Below the pieces are notes generated by a model. That model was not told the DNA's origin, did not search any database, and was given only the letters and a program-made list of their open reading frames with translations. A program made the translations under genes and the position numbers. DNA of 64,000 bases from Helicobacter_B zhangjianzhongii (lineage in GTDB: Bacteria; Campylobacterota; Campylobacteria; Campylobacterales; Helicobacteraceae): positions 62,001 through 126,000 of the forward strand of contig NZ_JANURN010000006.1 of NCBI RefSeq assembly GCF_030249855.1, written 5' to 3'. Below, piece by piece: positions 8,603 to 16,972 of this stretch (its first letter is position 1; each line of letters opens with the position of its first letter).

Positions 8603-9382
8603 TTATTCTTGCTCTTGCATAGCTTCATCAATCACCGCTTGCTTCTCTGCTTCACTTGCTGGCTCTTGTGTAGATCCTTGTGCCTCTTCCTCTGCTTCTC
8701 CGCCATTCATCTCGCGTCCTTCAGTGATCGCCTCGGCAATCTCTTTGCAAAAAAGCTGGATAGAGCGGATCGCATCATCATTGCCCGGCACTGGGTAATC
8801 CACCTTATCAGGGTCGCAGTTGGTATCAAGTGGTGCGACTACGGGGATCCCAAGTCTTCTAGCTTCAGCGACTGCGATTTTTTCTTTCACCACATCGATG
8901 ACAAAGAGCATATCCGGGACTTTTTTCAAATGTCGCACACCGCCAAGGTATTGTGTAAGCTTGTCTTTTTTGCGCAAAAGCATAAGCTTTTCTTTTTTGG
9001 TGAGTAAGTCAATCTGCCCGCTTGCTTCCATTTCTTCAATGATTTCTAGCTTGCGCACGGAGCGTTTGATTGTGCTAAAGTTGGTAAGCATACCACCTAG
9101 CCATCGGTAATTGACATAAGGCACGCCGATTTTTTCAGCGTATTCTTTAATCGTCTCGCTTGCTTGCTTTTTGGTGCCGACAAACAAAATCGTCTTGCCC
9201 TCAGCAGCAGCATCACGCACGATATTATAAGTGTAGCGGAAGTAGCGGATTGTCTTTTGCAGATCAATGATGTGGATATTTTTACGCACACCAAAGATAA
9301 ATGGCTTCATTTTTGGATTCCAGCGTCTTGTTTGATGTCCAAAATGCACGCCGCATTCAAGTAGGTCTTTCATCGTTACCAT
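8603..9382 (-). CDS. rpsB: 30S ribosomal protein S2
   Basis: S2 is a small-subunit protein needed for S1 binding. The 259-residue protein starts MVTMKDLLECGVHFGHQTRRW and has FIFGVRKNIHIIDLQKT, VGTKKQASE, YVNYRWLGGMLTNF and PVVAPLDTNCDPDKVDYPVPGND, all hallmark segments. The tail is acidic (Glu/Gln-rich). I start at 9382, where AAGGAG precedes by the right spacing, not at the longer in-frame codon. It is first in the rpsB-tsf operon and has a leader of about 145 nt. Confidence 0.97.
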   Translation of the reverse strand: MVTMKDLLECGVHFGHQTRRWNPKMKPFIFGVRKNIHIIDLQKTIRYFRYTYNIVRDAAAEGKTILFVGTKKQASETIKEYAEKIGVPYVNYRWLGGMLTNFSTIKRSVRKLEIIEEMEASGQIDLLTKKEKLMLLRKKDKLTQYLGGVRHLKKVPDMLFVIDVVKEKIAVAEARRLGIPVVAPLDTNCDPDKVDYPVPGNDDAIRSIQLFCKEIAEAITEGREMNGGEAEEEAQGSTQEPASEAEKQAVIDEAMQEQE

Positions 9383-9928
9383 AATGGTCTCCTTGTAGTT
9401 TGGTTTGTCCTCCACGCCCTTATACAGAATCTCTGCAACACAAAAAGGATTGGCGTGTGTGAATTTTTAGCACTTATCTTTGTGATCCTAGTCCAAAGGA
9501 CTTTAGGATTGACAAAGGACAGGCGCGATTGTAGCTAAGCTTTTATAATTTCTGTCTTAAATTTGGATTTGCGCACTTTATTCGAAGCTGCGGTGTATCC
9601 TAAGCGCGCCTGTTTGCAAAAAGTGGATTCTAGTGCAGACATAGCTTATGTTAGAATCCACTTTACAATCGTTTTGTATCATAATGATTCTAAGGATTGC
9701 GGTGGGGCTGTGGGTGTTTTTTATTGTTGTTTTGGGATTCTAAGATTGTGGTGCTAGAATTGTGGTTTTCTAAAGAAACATCGGCTTGCGCCGAGCGGTG
9801 TCCCTTGTTTTCAAGGCGGAGGCGAAGGGATTTATCTAGGCGATAATGAGCAAGTCTCCGCCGCAGAATCCACGATTCTAGCCCACAAGCTGAATCCCTA
9901 GAATCCACTTTTTGTATAAGGAGCATAT
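9383..9928. promoter_or_regulatory. rpsB leader and promoter region, then repeats
   Basis: For rpsB, a minus-strand TACAAT (9528-9533) preceded by GC-T is a likely -10, giving a leader of about 140 nt. Within it a stem (CCTAAAGTCC / GGACTAGG, about 9488-9508) could be a regulatory hairpin; S2 autoregulates its leader in other bacteria, so this is a candidate only. Right of about 9600 are repeats: an inverted pair of the 10-mer (about 9623 and 9651), a 45-bp element at about 9770-9820 that is also found inside purL (about 40335-40385), and further 10-mer copies near 9868 (degenerate) and 9899. No gene is seen. Confidence 0.55.
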
Positions 9929-11101
9929 ATGCAAGGACTACTATTCTGTGGCGATGTAGTGGCGATGAATGGCGGCATTAGTATCGATAGGGCGTTGCAA
10001 GAAAAGCTTAGAAGCAATATTAGCTTTTGCAACCTAGAAGCCCCGATCTTGCCAAAAACGGGGGGGGGGGGGGTAACCCAAACGCTTAAAGCCGGACCAT
10101 CGCTATATACACACGATGAGACAATTAGCAATTTAGTTGCAGCTGGCTTTAATGGCTTTATGCTAGCAAACAACCATATCGCAGATTATGGCGAGGCTGG
10201 CATAGATGCAAGCATAGAGCAAATCCTAGAATCCAAAGCTGTCTATACGGGTGTCAAAACAAAAAAATATCCGCAAAATCCCACGCTGTTTTACACGATC
10301 AATGATACAAAAATAGCCATAGTGAATGCCGCAGAATCGCAGTTTGGCACACTGGATTCTAGCAGCGCGTTTTTGGGCGCGGAGTATGGGTATGAAGACT
10401 GCTTTGGCTGGGGGTTTATCGCGCATTTGCAGACATTGAAAAAAGCCGTTGATGTGGTGATTGCTGTGATCCACGCTGGGCTGGAGAATGTCGCCCAGCC
10501 GCTACCGCAATTTAGAGAGCTTTACAAGATGTTTTGTGATATGGGGGCAGATTGCATTATCGCCCATCATCCCCACATTATCCAAGGCTATGAGGACTAT
10601 CACACAAAAGATGGGCGAGAAGCTAGGATTTTTTATAGCTTGGGGAATTTCTTTTTCTCCTATAATCGCCCAATCACCGATCCGCTAGAGCTACAAGGGC
10701 TAAGTGTGGTGCTGCAATTTTGTAGCGGTAAAATCGCAAGCTATGAGCTGGTGTTCTCCCAGCAGGTGGGGGATAGCGTGGGGATTGTGGATTCTAGTGG
10801 GCTTTGTGTGAGTATGGAGAGTCTTAATGCAGTGCTGCACGATGAATGCGCGTATAAAAGGGCTATTATAGAGATCATCACGCAGGTGTATCCGCAGTAT
10901 ATGAAGTATTATGAATATGTCTTTTTGCTGCCTAGTAGGGATAATAGCTGGCTTACTAATAGTAAGCTTTTTGTTAAAAGCTTATTTTTCCCACATCGGC
11001 ATCTTGAGTCAAGATGGGCATTGCTGCTGCATAATATCAATATCCCTACACATAGATTTGTCCAAGAGCTATATCTCAAATATGTGCTGTATCACACCTA
11101 G
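9929..11101 (+). CDS. CapA-like protein, phase-variable through a G14 tract
   Basis: The 390-residue protein belongs to the CapA/PgsA metallophosphatase-like family linked to capsule or poly-gamma-glutamate synthesis. Family features are LLFCGDVVAMNGG at the N-terminus, NLEAPI, GFNGFMLANNHIADYG, VAVIHAGLE-type and IIAHHPHIIQGYE followed by FYSLGNFFFS. No signal peptide is visible, so it may be cytosolic or use another route. A run of 14 G at 10060-10073 encodes Gly-Gly-Gly-Gly at about residues 45-49; in this sequence the frame is intact. A good ribosome site (AAGGAG) precedes the ATG. The G tract, the isolated position among repeats and the opposite strand to hisG suggest an accessory surface-related gene. 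The substrate is unknown. Confidence 0.8.
   Translation: MQGLLFCGDVVAMNGGISIDRALQEKLRSNISFCNLEAPILPKTGGGGVTQTLKAGPSLYTHDETISNLVAAGFNGFMLANNHIADYGEAGIDASIEQILESKAVYTGVKTKKYPQNPTLFYTINDTKIAIVNAAESQFGTLDSSSAFLGAEYGYEDCFGWGFIAHLQTLKKAVDVVIAVIHAGLENVAQPLPQFRELYKMFCDMGADCIIAHHPHIIQGYEDYHTKDGREARIFYSLGNFFFSYNRPITDPLELQGLSVVLQFCSGKIASYELVFSQQVGDSVGIVDSSGLCVSMESLNAVLHDECAYKRAIIEIITQVYPQYMKYYEYVFLLPSRDNSWLTNSKLFVKSLFFPHRHLESRWALLLHNINIPTHRFVQELYLKYVLYHT
10060..10073 (+). repeat. G14 homopolymer in the capA-like gene (frame ON)
   Basis: Fourteen consecutive G in the coding strand 130 bp into the gene. Slipped-strand change by one or two bases would truncate the protein near residue 50-70. Confidence 0.9.
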
Positions 11102-11333
11102 GCTTAAGTGGATTCTAGTAGAAGCAATACCCGCTTTCTAGCAAGTCCTTAGATATAGTCTTTAAGTGTTGCTATCCTGCCATTGTCCTATAAATCACAT
11201 CCTATAAAGCCTTAAAGCATCGCTTGCTAGCAGGATCTTCATAGGGGTTGGGGCAAAATGTGTGCATACAAGCATAGTGTAAGCATACTCTTATGTATCA
11301 ATCAGCCTTTATACAATTAGCTCCATCTATCAA
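11102..11333. other. Convergent gap between capA-like gene and hisG
   Basis: It holds one GTGGATTCTA copy (about 11108), an imperfect long stem region (about 11120-11250), and a 14-bp direct repeat TATCAATCAGCCTT at 11296-11309 and 11328-11341, the second running over the hisG stop. No gene is seen. Confidence 0.5.
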
Positions 11334-11960
11334 TCAGCCTTGCGTGCTAGAATCCAAACATTGCTCAAGCTTAGAGCAAAGAGCTAGGATCTGTGTCTTT
11401 TTGGCATAAAAGCTATTGGTATTAGCGATTAAATGCGCGCTTGAGTGGAGGATCGTTTCTACTTCGATGAGATTGTTTTGGCGCATTGTATCGCCTGTCT
11501 CTACAATATCTACTATCCCATCTGCTAGCCCTACAAGCGGAGCTAGCTCAATGGATCCATAGAGCTTGATGATTTCTATGGGGATAGCCTTTTGTGAAAA
11601 GTGATTGAGCGTGATATGGGGCATTTTTGTAGCGATTTTGATCTTTGGCTGGAGATAGTCAATGGGCGTGTCTCTATGCTCGCCAACGATCACGCGACAC
11701 TTTCCAATCCCCAAGTCAAATAAGCGCAAGACCTTGCAGGGCTGCTCTTGCAAGACATCAAGCCCCACGACACCAATATCTGCTGCTTGATGATAGACAT
11801 AAGTCGCCACATCTTGAGAGCGCACAAGCATAAAGCAAAATTCCCCCTTTTGCAAAATGAGCTTTCTATCATCAAATGCAAATTCTTCGCCAAAAATCTG
11901 GGAGAACACACGCAGAGTATCTTTTGCTATGCGACCTTTGGGGAGTGCTATTTTGATCAT
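11334..11960 (-). CDS. hisG: ATP phosphoribosyltransferase, short form
   Basis: This enzyme catalyses the first step of histidine biosynthesis, joining PRPP and ATP. The 208-residue length and start MIKIALPKGRI identify the short HisG form, which lacks the regulatory C-terminal domain and normally works with HisZ. Conserved segments are RSQDVATYV, AADIGVVGLDVL, KIATKMP and the PRPP loop ELAPLVGLADGIVDIVETG. No hisZ is in the window. It overlaps coaX by 4 bp (ATGA), so it lies at the end of the coaX operon. A histidine pathway is variable among helicobacters, and H. pylori lacks it. Confidence 0.93.
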   Translation of the reverse strand: MIKIALPKGRIAKDTLRVFSQIFGEEFAFDDRKLILQKGEFCFMLVRSQDVATYVYHQAADIGVVGLDVLQEQPCKVLRLFDLGIGKCRVIVGEHRDTPIDYLQPKIKIATKMPHITLNHFSQKAIPIEIIKLYGSIELAPLVGLADGIVDIVETGDTMRQNNLIEVETILHSSAHLIANTNSFYAKKTQILALCSKLEQCLDSSTQG

Positions 11961-12637
11961 TCTTGCTCCTTGTTTTGCCCTTGTTTTTCTTGTATGCCTT
12001 GCTGCTTGCGCCGTTTTTGTAGGGCTTGCTCGATAGATATGCGCATACCTCGAAACACAAGCGTTTCATCATAGATGGCTTGGGCGAAGAATTTTGCGAG
12101 ATATTTGCCATCACCTCCGGTGAAATACGCCTTTTTACTTCCTATGGTGTTTTGTATGGTCAAAATAGTGCTTTTGATGACACCATAGCCGATAGCATCT
12201 TTGGTGGTATTGGGCAAAGCACTTGGCTCTAGCCCAAAGTTGATATGCCCTTGCAGAGCTGGGGAGATTCTGGCATAGGCATTGATAAATTCATTAAACC
12301 CCGGGAGAATATAGCCGCCTTGGTGCTTGCCACCACTCATCACATCAACGGTAATAGCACTGCCCACATCGACTACCACCCCATCGCTAACGCACAAGCA
12401 CGCCGCTTTTCTATCCACGCCTAAGCCTTTGTATTGCGTGGGGAGGTGGATTATGGATTCTAGGTCATAAGTTGTTTTGAAAGTTTTATTCAGCAGCTTT
12501 TCGTGCTGGGCATTGACACTTATGTAGTAGATTTCTTGATTGAACATATTTTTATGCAAGGATTTTGGCAGGATATGGGAGATTTTGCCATTATCCCAAA
12601 AGTGAAAATGCGTATTGCCAATATCACAAAGCAGCAT
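11957..12637 (-). CDS. coaX: Type III pantothenate kinase
   Basis: CoaX phosphorylates pantothenate in the first step of coenzyme A synthesis. The 226-residue protein shows the ASKHA-fold phosphate motifs LLCDIGNTHFHFW at the N-terminus, KGLGVDRKAACL, and VVDVGSAITVDVM, followed by GGYILPGF and FTGGDGKYL. A basic Gln/Lys-rich tail (KRRKQQGIQEKQGQNKEQE) is extra to the fold. It starts in a TAATG overlap with the upstream lipoprotein gene and overlaps hisG downstream, so it is in a tight operon. The neighbourhood matches the H. pylori coaX region. Confidence 0.92.
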   Translation of the reverse strand: MLLCDIGNTHFHFWDNGKISHILPKSLHKNMFNQEIYYISVNAQHEKLLNKTFKTTYDLESIIHLPTQYKGLGVDRKAACLCVSDGVVVDVGSAITVDVMSGGKHQGGYILPGFNEFINAYARISPALQGHINFGLEPSALPNTTKDAIGYGVIKSTILTIQNTIGSKKAYFTGGDGKYLAKFFAQAIYDETLVFRGMRISIEQALQKRRKQQGIQEKQGQNKEQE

Positions 12638-13770
12638 TAAGGCAGTCTCTCAAAGTCGTAGTAGTATTTGTTGTAGTAAAACACACCCTTGCTGTAGAAA
12701 TTAAGCTTATTAGGCGGCGTTTTGCCAAAGGTATCTTGGGTTTTATAGATTTTATGCGCAAAGTTTGATAGCTGCACGGCTATCACATAGCCTCCGTGTG
12801 TCTCAAAGGTATAGAGTGTGTCATTTGCCATAGCTATGCCCTCTAGCTTTGCATAGTCGAATTTCTGTGTATTGACAGGGCGCAGAGTGTGGTCAAGCTG
12901 GGCTAGCATACCATCTAGGGTGAGTGCATAGAGATAGCCTTTATAAAAGAGCACATCTTTGATAGATTCATTGTAGCTAAACTCCTGCCCAGATACGATA
13001 CTTATGAGCTTTTTGGGTGTGGCTGCAAAGATCCTTGTCTCATCACCATAGAGAAAGATCACATTATTGAAAAATTTTTCACTAGAGATGATGATATTGC
13101 GCTCTGGCGTGAAGCTTTTGGTGCTTACAATCAGCAGCCGCCCATCAAGCGTGGGGAATATAACAAGGGATTCTAGGAAAAGTGGCGCGGCAATTAGCTC
13201 ATTCACAGCTAGCACAGAAGAGCCTTTTTGCGAGAATTTTTGCTCTTTTTTTGGGGAGTTTAGATCAATAATACTCATAGAATTATCGCTACCGATGAGA
13301 GCTAGGAGATTGCCTTTGATACTAGCACTAAGCGCGCACATAGTTGTGGGGATCTCTAGCTCATCTTCAGCACAAGCGGTATTTTGCTCTTTGATAGAGC
13401 AAGTTTGGTTGCTAAAGGCTTGCTCATCAAGCACGCTTGTGCGTATAAGATAGACACTCTCGCAACCTTTGGCAAAGATATAATATCCGCCCGACTCTCC
13501 AAGGAATCGCGATTTTTTGGGGATTTTAGCATTATAGGGGATAATGCCATCTTGTGTGATAAGTGAGCCATCTTTTAGCTCTGCGCCATAGCGATTGCTA
13601 GTAGCAATGGGAGCAGAAAATGAGCGATCAAAAATAATTGTGCCTTGCACTTGGGCTGGGGTGTAGTATTTCTTGCTCCCACAAGCAGCTAGGATAAGGG
13701 CAGCAAGGCAGATATAGCCCCAAAGCATTGTGTGTTTGCATAGAGTGTGCCATCTAAGCTGGCGGCTCAT
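12637..13770 (-). CDS. PQQ-like beta-propeller lipoprotein (BamB-like)
   Basis: The 377-residue protein has a lipoprotein signal (ICLAALILAACGSKK, lipobox L-A-A-C at about Cys30). The rest is made of short beta-strand repeats (LLALIGSDNSMSIIDL, GRLLIVSTKSF, TRIFAATPKKLISIVSG, GYLYALTLDGMLAQLD), typical of a PQQ-type propeller. BamB, the propeller of the outer-membrane barrel-assembly complex, is the closest functional analogue. The upstream gene encodes a YfgM-like protein, and yfgM-bamB are neighbours in E. coli, which supports this reading. It overlaps both neighbours by a few bases. Function is inferred from fold and context. Confidence 0.7.
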   Translation of the reverse strand: MSRQLRWHTLCKHTMLWGYICLAALILAACGSKKYYTPAQVQGTIIFDRSFSAPIATSNRYGAELKDGSLITQDGIIPYNAKIPKKSRFLGESGGYYIFAKGCESVYLIRTSVLDEQAFSNQTCSIKEQNTACAEDELEIPTTMCALSASIKGNLLALIGSDNSMSIIDLNSPKKEQKFSQKGSSVLAVNELIAAPLFLESLVIFPTLDGRLLIVSTKSFTPERNIIISSEKFFNNVIFLYGDETRIFAATPKKLISIVSGQEFSYNESIKDVLFYKGYLYALTLDGMLAQLDHTLRPVNTQKFDYAKLEGIAMANDTLYTFETHGGYVIAVQLSNFAHKIYKTQDTFGKTPPNKLNFYSKGVFYYNKYYYDFERLP

Positions 13771-14507
13771 TTGCTAGCCCCTGTGTTTTTTGTAGAATCC
13801 ACTTGTGTAGAATCTAGCTTGGTGTTATTGTGATTATCTGTGGAGTTTGGATTCTGGGGGTTTGGATTTTGCACTTCTTTGATTGTGAGAGTATCGGCTA
13901 GCGGGTGCTTGATGATGCCATAGTGCTTCATTTGTGCAGCAAGTCCATAGAGAGTAGAATCCACTTTGATCGTATCAAGCAGTGTGCGTGCTTCTTGAAT
14001 GCTCTCATTTTGCAAGAGCAAATAAGCGCGCTGGATTATCGCTAAATCCGCCAGATCACCGCCGATCTTGTCAAGATCTTTGCGCGTTAGGCTAGCTAGA
14101 TCATAGCTAGCAAGCTGCTGGACAAGTGGGTTTGCAGAGGTCGCAAGCTCTTCTAGGGCTGATTGGGTCGCTTGCGTATCGTGGGTAGAATCTCTATGGG
14201 AGAGTTGGTAGAGATCATAGAGCTCTCTTGCCTGCTCTTTTAGCTGTGTTTGTAAAAGCTCGTTGTTAGGATTTTGCAAAAATTCATCATAGAGCGCGCT
14301 AATTTTTTGCGCACGGCTTTCTTGCATAGCGTTGTAGATAGTGCGATACCCAAGCCATAGTAGCAAGATCACTGCTAAAGCGATGAGCCAATATTTGTAT
14401 TTTTTCACAAGTCGCTCGAGTTTAAAGGCATTTTCTAGCATTTTTTCATCTTGCTTAAATTCTTGTTTGATGGCATTTAGGATTTGCTGGTTTTTGTTAT
14501 CTGGCAT
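13767..14507 (-). CDS. YfgM-like membrane-anchored TPR protein
   Basis: The 246-residue protein has a charged cytosolic start, one membrane helix (about residues 39-56, YWLIALAVILLLWLGY) and a periplasmic helical region with TPR-like pairs (AIIQRAYLLLQNESIQEARTLLDTI). YfgM of E. coli has this layout and works with the SecYEG/PpiD export site; it is encoded beside bamB, as here. The Asn/Asp/Thr-rich tail (about residues 215-246) includes K-L-D-S and V-D-S coded by the dispersed 10-mer repeat. It overlaps the next gene by 4 bp. The assignment is moderate because the sequence is divergent. Confidence 0.6.
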   Translation of the reverse strand: MPDNKNQQILNAIKQEFKQDEKMLENAFKLERLVKKYKYWLIALAVILLLWLGYRTIYNAMQESRAQKISALYDEFLQNPNNELLQTQLKEQARELYDLYQLSHRDSTHDTQATQSALEELATSANPLVQQLASYDLASLTRKDLDKIGGDLADLAIIQRAYLLLQNESIQEARTLLDTIKVDSTLYGLAAQMKHYGIIKHPLADTLTIKEVQNPNPQNPNSTDNHNNTKLDSTQVDSTKNTGASK

Positions 14508-14539
14508 ATATGGTCCTTTGGAGTTTTGGATTCTGGGGG

Positions 14540-14989
14540 CTAGCTTTTATCTTTGGCAATACCGCTAGAGCCAAAGCCCTTATCCCCACGCGCAGTTTGC
14601 GCAAGTGTGGCTACTTCTTCAAATGCCACTTGCACGATTGGCGCGATTACGCCCTGTGCGATTCTATCGCCTTGATTGATAGTAAAATCCTCTTTGCCGT
14701 GATTGATTAAAATCACCATAATTTCTCCGCGATAGTCGCTATCAACCGTGCCGGGTGTGTTTAGCACAGAGATTTTATGCTTGAGCGCAAGCCCACTACG
14801 AGGGCGGATTTGTAGCTCTAGCCCTTGGTCTATCTCCATAGCAAGCCCTGTGCGCACTACGCCAATATCGCCCGCTGGGATAAAAGTGGATTCTAGGGCG
14901 TGGAAGTCAAAGCCAGAAGCGCCGGTGCTTTGGTAGGCGGGGATTATGGCTTGTGGGTGGAGCTTTTGCACTTTAAGATGTGGTTGCAT
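14540..14989 (-). CDS. dut: Deoxyuridine triphosphate nucleotidohydrolase (dUTPase)
   Basis: Dut hydrolyses dUTP to dUMP, keeping uracil out of DNA and feeding dTMP synthesis. The 149-residue trimeric-type protein shows motif 1 (STGASGFDFHA), motif 2 (RPRSGLALKHKI), motif 3 (LNTPGTVDSDYRGEIMVILIN), motif 4 (GDRIAQGVIAP) and motif 5 (ARGDKGFGSSG) in order. A dispersed-repeat copy gives E-S-T-F at about residues 34-37, in a loop between motifs. It lies between greA and the YfgM-like gene, as in H. pylori. Confidence 0.96.
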   Translation of the reverse strand: MQPHLKVQKLHPQAIIPAYQSTGASGFDFHALESTFIPAGDIGVVRTGLAMEIDQGLELQIRPRSGLALKHKISVLNTPGTVDSDYRGEIMVILINHGKEDFTINQGDRIAQGVIAPIVQVAFEEVATLAQTARGDKGFGSSGIAKDKS

Positions 14990-15012
14990 TGTGTATCCTT
15001 GCCTAGATGCGA

Positions 15013-15492
15013 TTAAAATACAATTGGTTTGTAGTGGATTTTCATAATTTCAAATTCACACTCCCCACGGGGCAGATTGATCGCTACTTCATCGCCCACC
15101 TCTTTGCCAAGAAGAGCCTTAGCTATAGGAGAGCCATAGGAGATAAGCCCCCTTGCTGTATCACTCTCAATGCTCCCTACAATGGTATAGGTATAAGGCT
15201 TTTGTGTATCTAAATCAATGATTTCAATCGTGCTGCCAAAGCTTACTTTATCGTGTGGCAAAGTAGAAGGATCAATGACTTGGGCGTTTGTAAGCATAGT
15301 GCTTAGATCTTTGATCCTAGCATCAATGAAAAGTTGCCTTTCTTTTGCCGCGTGGTATTCGGCATTTTCTTTCAAATCCCCGTGCTCTCTAGCAGTGTCG
15401 ATTTCTTTGATGATCTTTGGTCGCTCGATTTCTTTGAGCTGTTTTAGTTCTTTGGTTAGCTTCTCATAGCCATATTGACTGATAGGTTCCAT
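15013..15492 (-). CDS. greA: Transcription elongation factor GreA
   Basis: GreA stimulates transcript cleavage by backtracked RNA polymerase. The 159-residue protein begins MEPISQYGYEKLTKELKQLKEIERPKI, continues with AREHGDLKENAEYHAAKERQ (coiled-coil tip with the acidic Asp/Glu residues) and ends in an FKBP-like domain (GSIESDTARGLISYGSPIAKALLGKEVGD). The start has a ribosome site (AGGAGTGAG). It is followed by dut after a 23-bp gap. Confidence 0.97.
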   Translation of the reverse strand: MEPISQYGYEKLTKELKQLKEIERPKIIKEIDTAREHGDLKENAEYHAAKERQLFIDARIKDLSTMLTNAQVIDPSTLPHDKVSFGSTIEIIDLDTQKPYTYTIVGSIESDTARGLISYGSPIAKALLGKEVGDEVAINLPRGECEFEIMKIHYKPIVF

Positions 15493-15547
15493 TTCTCACT
15501 CCTGCAAAGCCGCAATAATACCAAAAATCCTTAAACAGCATTGCTTG

Positions 15548-16972
15548 CTACATCCACTCTAGGATCTTGCTCACTTCATCGGCTTCAAAGCATTTGATAC
15601 CGCTTGGAGCGGCTTTGGGCTTTTTGGCTACTATGACCTTATCAAAGCCATAGCTTGCAAGCTCTTTTAGTCTAATGTCAATATTGCTTACTTCTCGTAT
15701 GTCGCCTACAAGGGAGACTTCACCGATGAAAGCCGTGCTGGCATTAAGCGCGCGATTGCGGAAGCTTGAGATAATGCACGCAAGCACGCATAAATCCGCG
15801 CTTGGCTCGCTGATTTTAATCCCACCGGTGATATTGATAAACACATCATATCGCCCTAAAGGTAGCTCTAATTTGCGCTCTAGCAGGGCTAGGAGCATAT
15901 TTAAGCGATTTAGCTCAAAGCCCGTGCTCTGCCTGCGTGGATTCCCATAGCTTTCACTCACTAGGGCTTGGATCTCTATCACTAAGGCGCGTGAGCCCTC
16001 TAGCACGACACTCACCGCACTGCCTATGGTGCTTACGCGCTTTTGGAAGAAGAGCTTTGAAGCATTTTTGGCACTATTTAAGCCATCTTGACTCATCTCA
16101 AAAATCCCTATCTCACTTGTCGTGCCAAAGCGGTTTTTAAACCCACGCAAGATTCTAAGCTCTTTGCTTGGATCGCCTTCAAAATACAGCACGCAATCCA
16201 CCATATGCTCTAGGATTCTAGGACCAGCGATTGAGCCATCTTTAGTGATATGCCCGATAATCATTATGGCGATATTCTGCTCTTTGGCTAGGCGCATAAG
16301 CTCAAATGTGATCTCGCGAACTTGGCTCACAGACCCCGGAGCAGAAGAGATCTCTGGGGCATAGATTGTCTGGATAGAGTCAATAATACACAAGCGATAA
16401 GGAGTAGAATCCACTTTTTTATCGTCATTGCGAGTGGATTGAAAATCCCAATCCACCCTAGAATCCACTTTTGGAGAATCCACCTGCGGGGCATTCACTA
16501 TGGCGTGCTTGATAATAGAGAGATTGATCTCATTGAGTAGAAACAATCGCTCGCTTAACGCCCCTAGTCGCTGCGCACGCAAGCGGATTTGCCCGGCACT
16601 TTCTTCGCCGCTTACATACAGCACGCTTTGCCCATTTTGTGCTAGAGAGCCAGCGACTTTTAGTAGCAAGGTTGATTTACCAACGCCCGGATTTCCACCG
16701 ATGAGATATAGCCCACCTGGCACGATCCCCCCACCTAGCACGATGTCTAGCTCTTCTTGATAGGAGCTAAAAAAGCTATGCTCATCAATGGCGACTTGTG
16801 TGATAGCACACGGAGTGGATTCTGGTGTGCTATCTTGCCGTAGAATCTGCTTTTGCGTATCTGTAAGCTCTAGCAAGCTATCCCAGCTATTGCACTCTGG
16901 GCATTTGCCTAGCCATTTTGCCGTGGTATAGCCGCAATGCTGGCATTCAAAAAGGGCTGATTTTTTCGCCAT
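15548..16972 (-). CDS. radA: DNA repair protein RadA with an in-frame repeat insertion
   Basis: RadA (Sms) is a RecA-like, DnaB-type branch-migration helicase used in recombination and transformation. The 474-residue protein has an N-terminal zinc finger (C10-x2-C13 with C24-x2-C27), a Walker A GGNPGVGKST (about residues 92-101), the KNRFG motif (FKNRFGTTSEIG) and a Lon-like C-terminal domain (PLGRYDVFINITGGIKISEPSADL). About residues 162-190 form an extra segment (VDSPKVDSRVDWDFQSTRN...) encoded by two 10-mer repeats flanking a CATTGCGAG element; other RadA proteins have none here. I start at the ATG at 16972, in a 1-nt TAATG overlap with ftsY; the zinc finger directly follows. Confidence 0.95.
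   Translation of the reverse strand: MAKKSALFECQHCGYTTAKWLGKCPECNSWDSLLELTDTQKQILRQDSTPESTPCAITQVAIDEHSFFSSYQEELDIVLGGGIVPGGLYLIGGNPGVGKSTLLLKVAGSLAQNGQSVLYVSGEESAGQIRLRAQRLGALSERLFLLNEINLSIIKHAIVNAPQVDSPKVDSRVDWDFQSTRNDDKKVDSTPYRLCIIDSIQTIYAPEISSAPGSVSQVREITFELMRLAKEQNIAIMIIGHITKDGSIAGPRILEHMVDCVLYFEGDPSKELRILRGFKNRFGTTSEIGIFEMSQDGLNSAKNASKLFFQKRVSTIGSAVSVVLEGSRALVIEIQALVSESYGNPRRQSTGFELNRLNMLLALLERKLELPLGRYDVFINITGGIKISEPSADLCVLACIISSFRNRALNASTAFIGEVSLVGDIREVSNIDIRLKELASYGFDKVIVAKKPKAAPSGIKCFEADEVSKILEWM
16405..16485. repeat. Dispersed-repeat insertion inside radA
   Basis: TAGAATCCAC copies at about 16407 and 16461 flank a CATTGCGAG element (about 16423-16455), and a further AGAATCCACC follows. 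The whole block is read in frame in radA. Confidence 0.8.

Noticed and set aside
9488..9508. Riboswitch in the rpsB leader
   Set aside because: Only a simple stem is visible; no known riboswitch core. Kept as a possible S2 autoregulatory hairpin only.
5017..9820. Possible CRISPR array from regularly repeated short words
   Set aside because: Repeats are dispersed, both orientations, with irregular spacing and no cas genes; spacers of constant length are absent.
11102..11333. tRNA or small RNA gene between capA-like gene and hisG
   Set aside because: No cloverleaf, T-arm consensus or CCA end could be found; only direct repeats and a loose stem.
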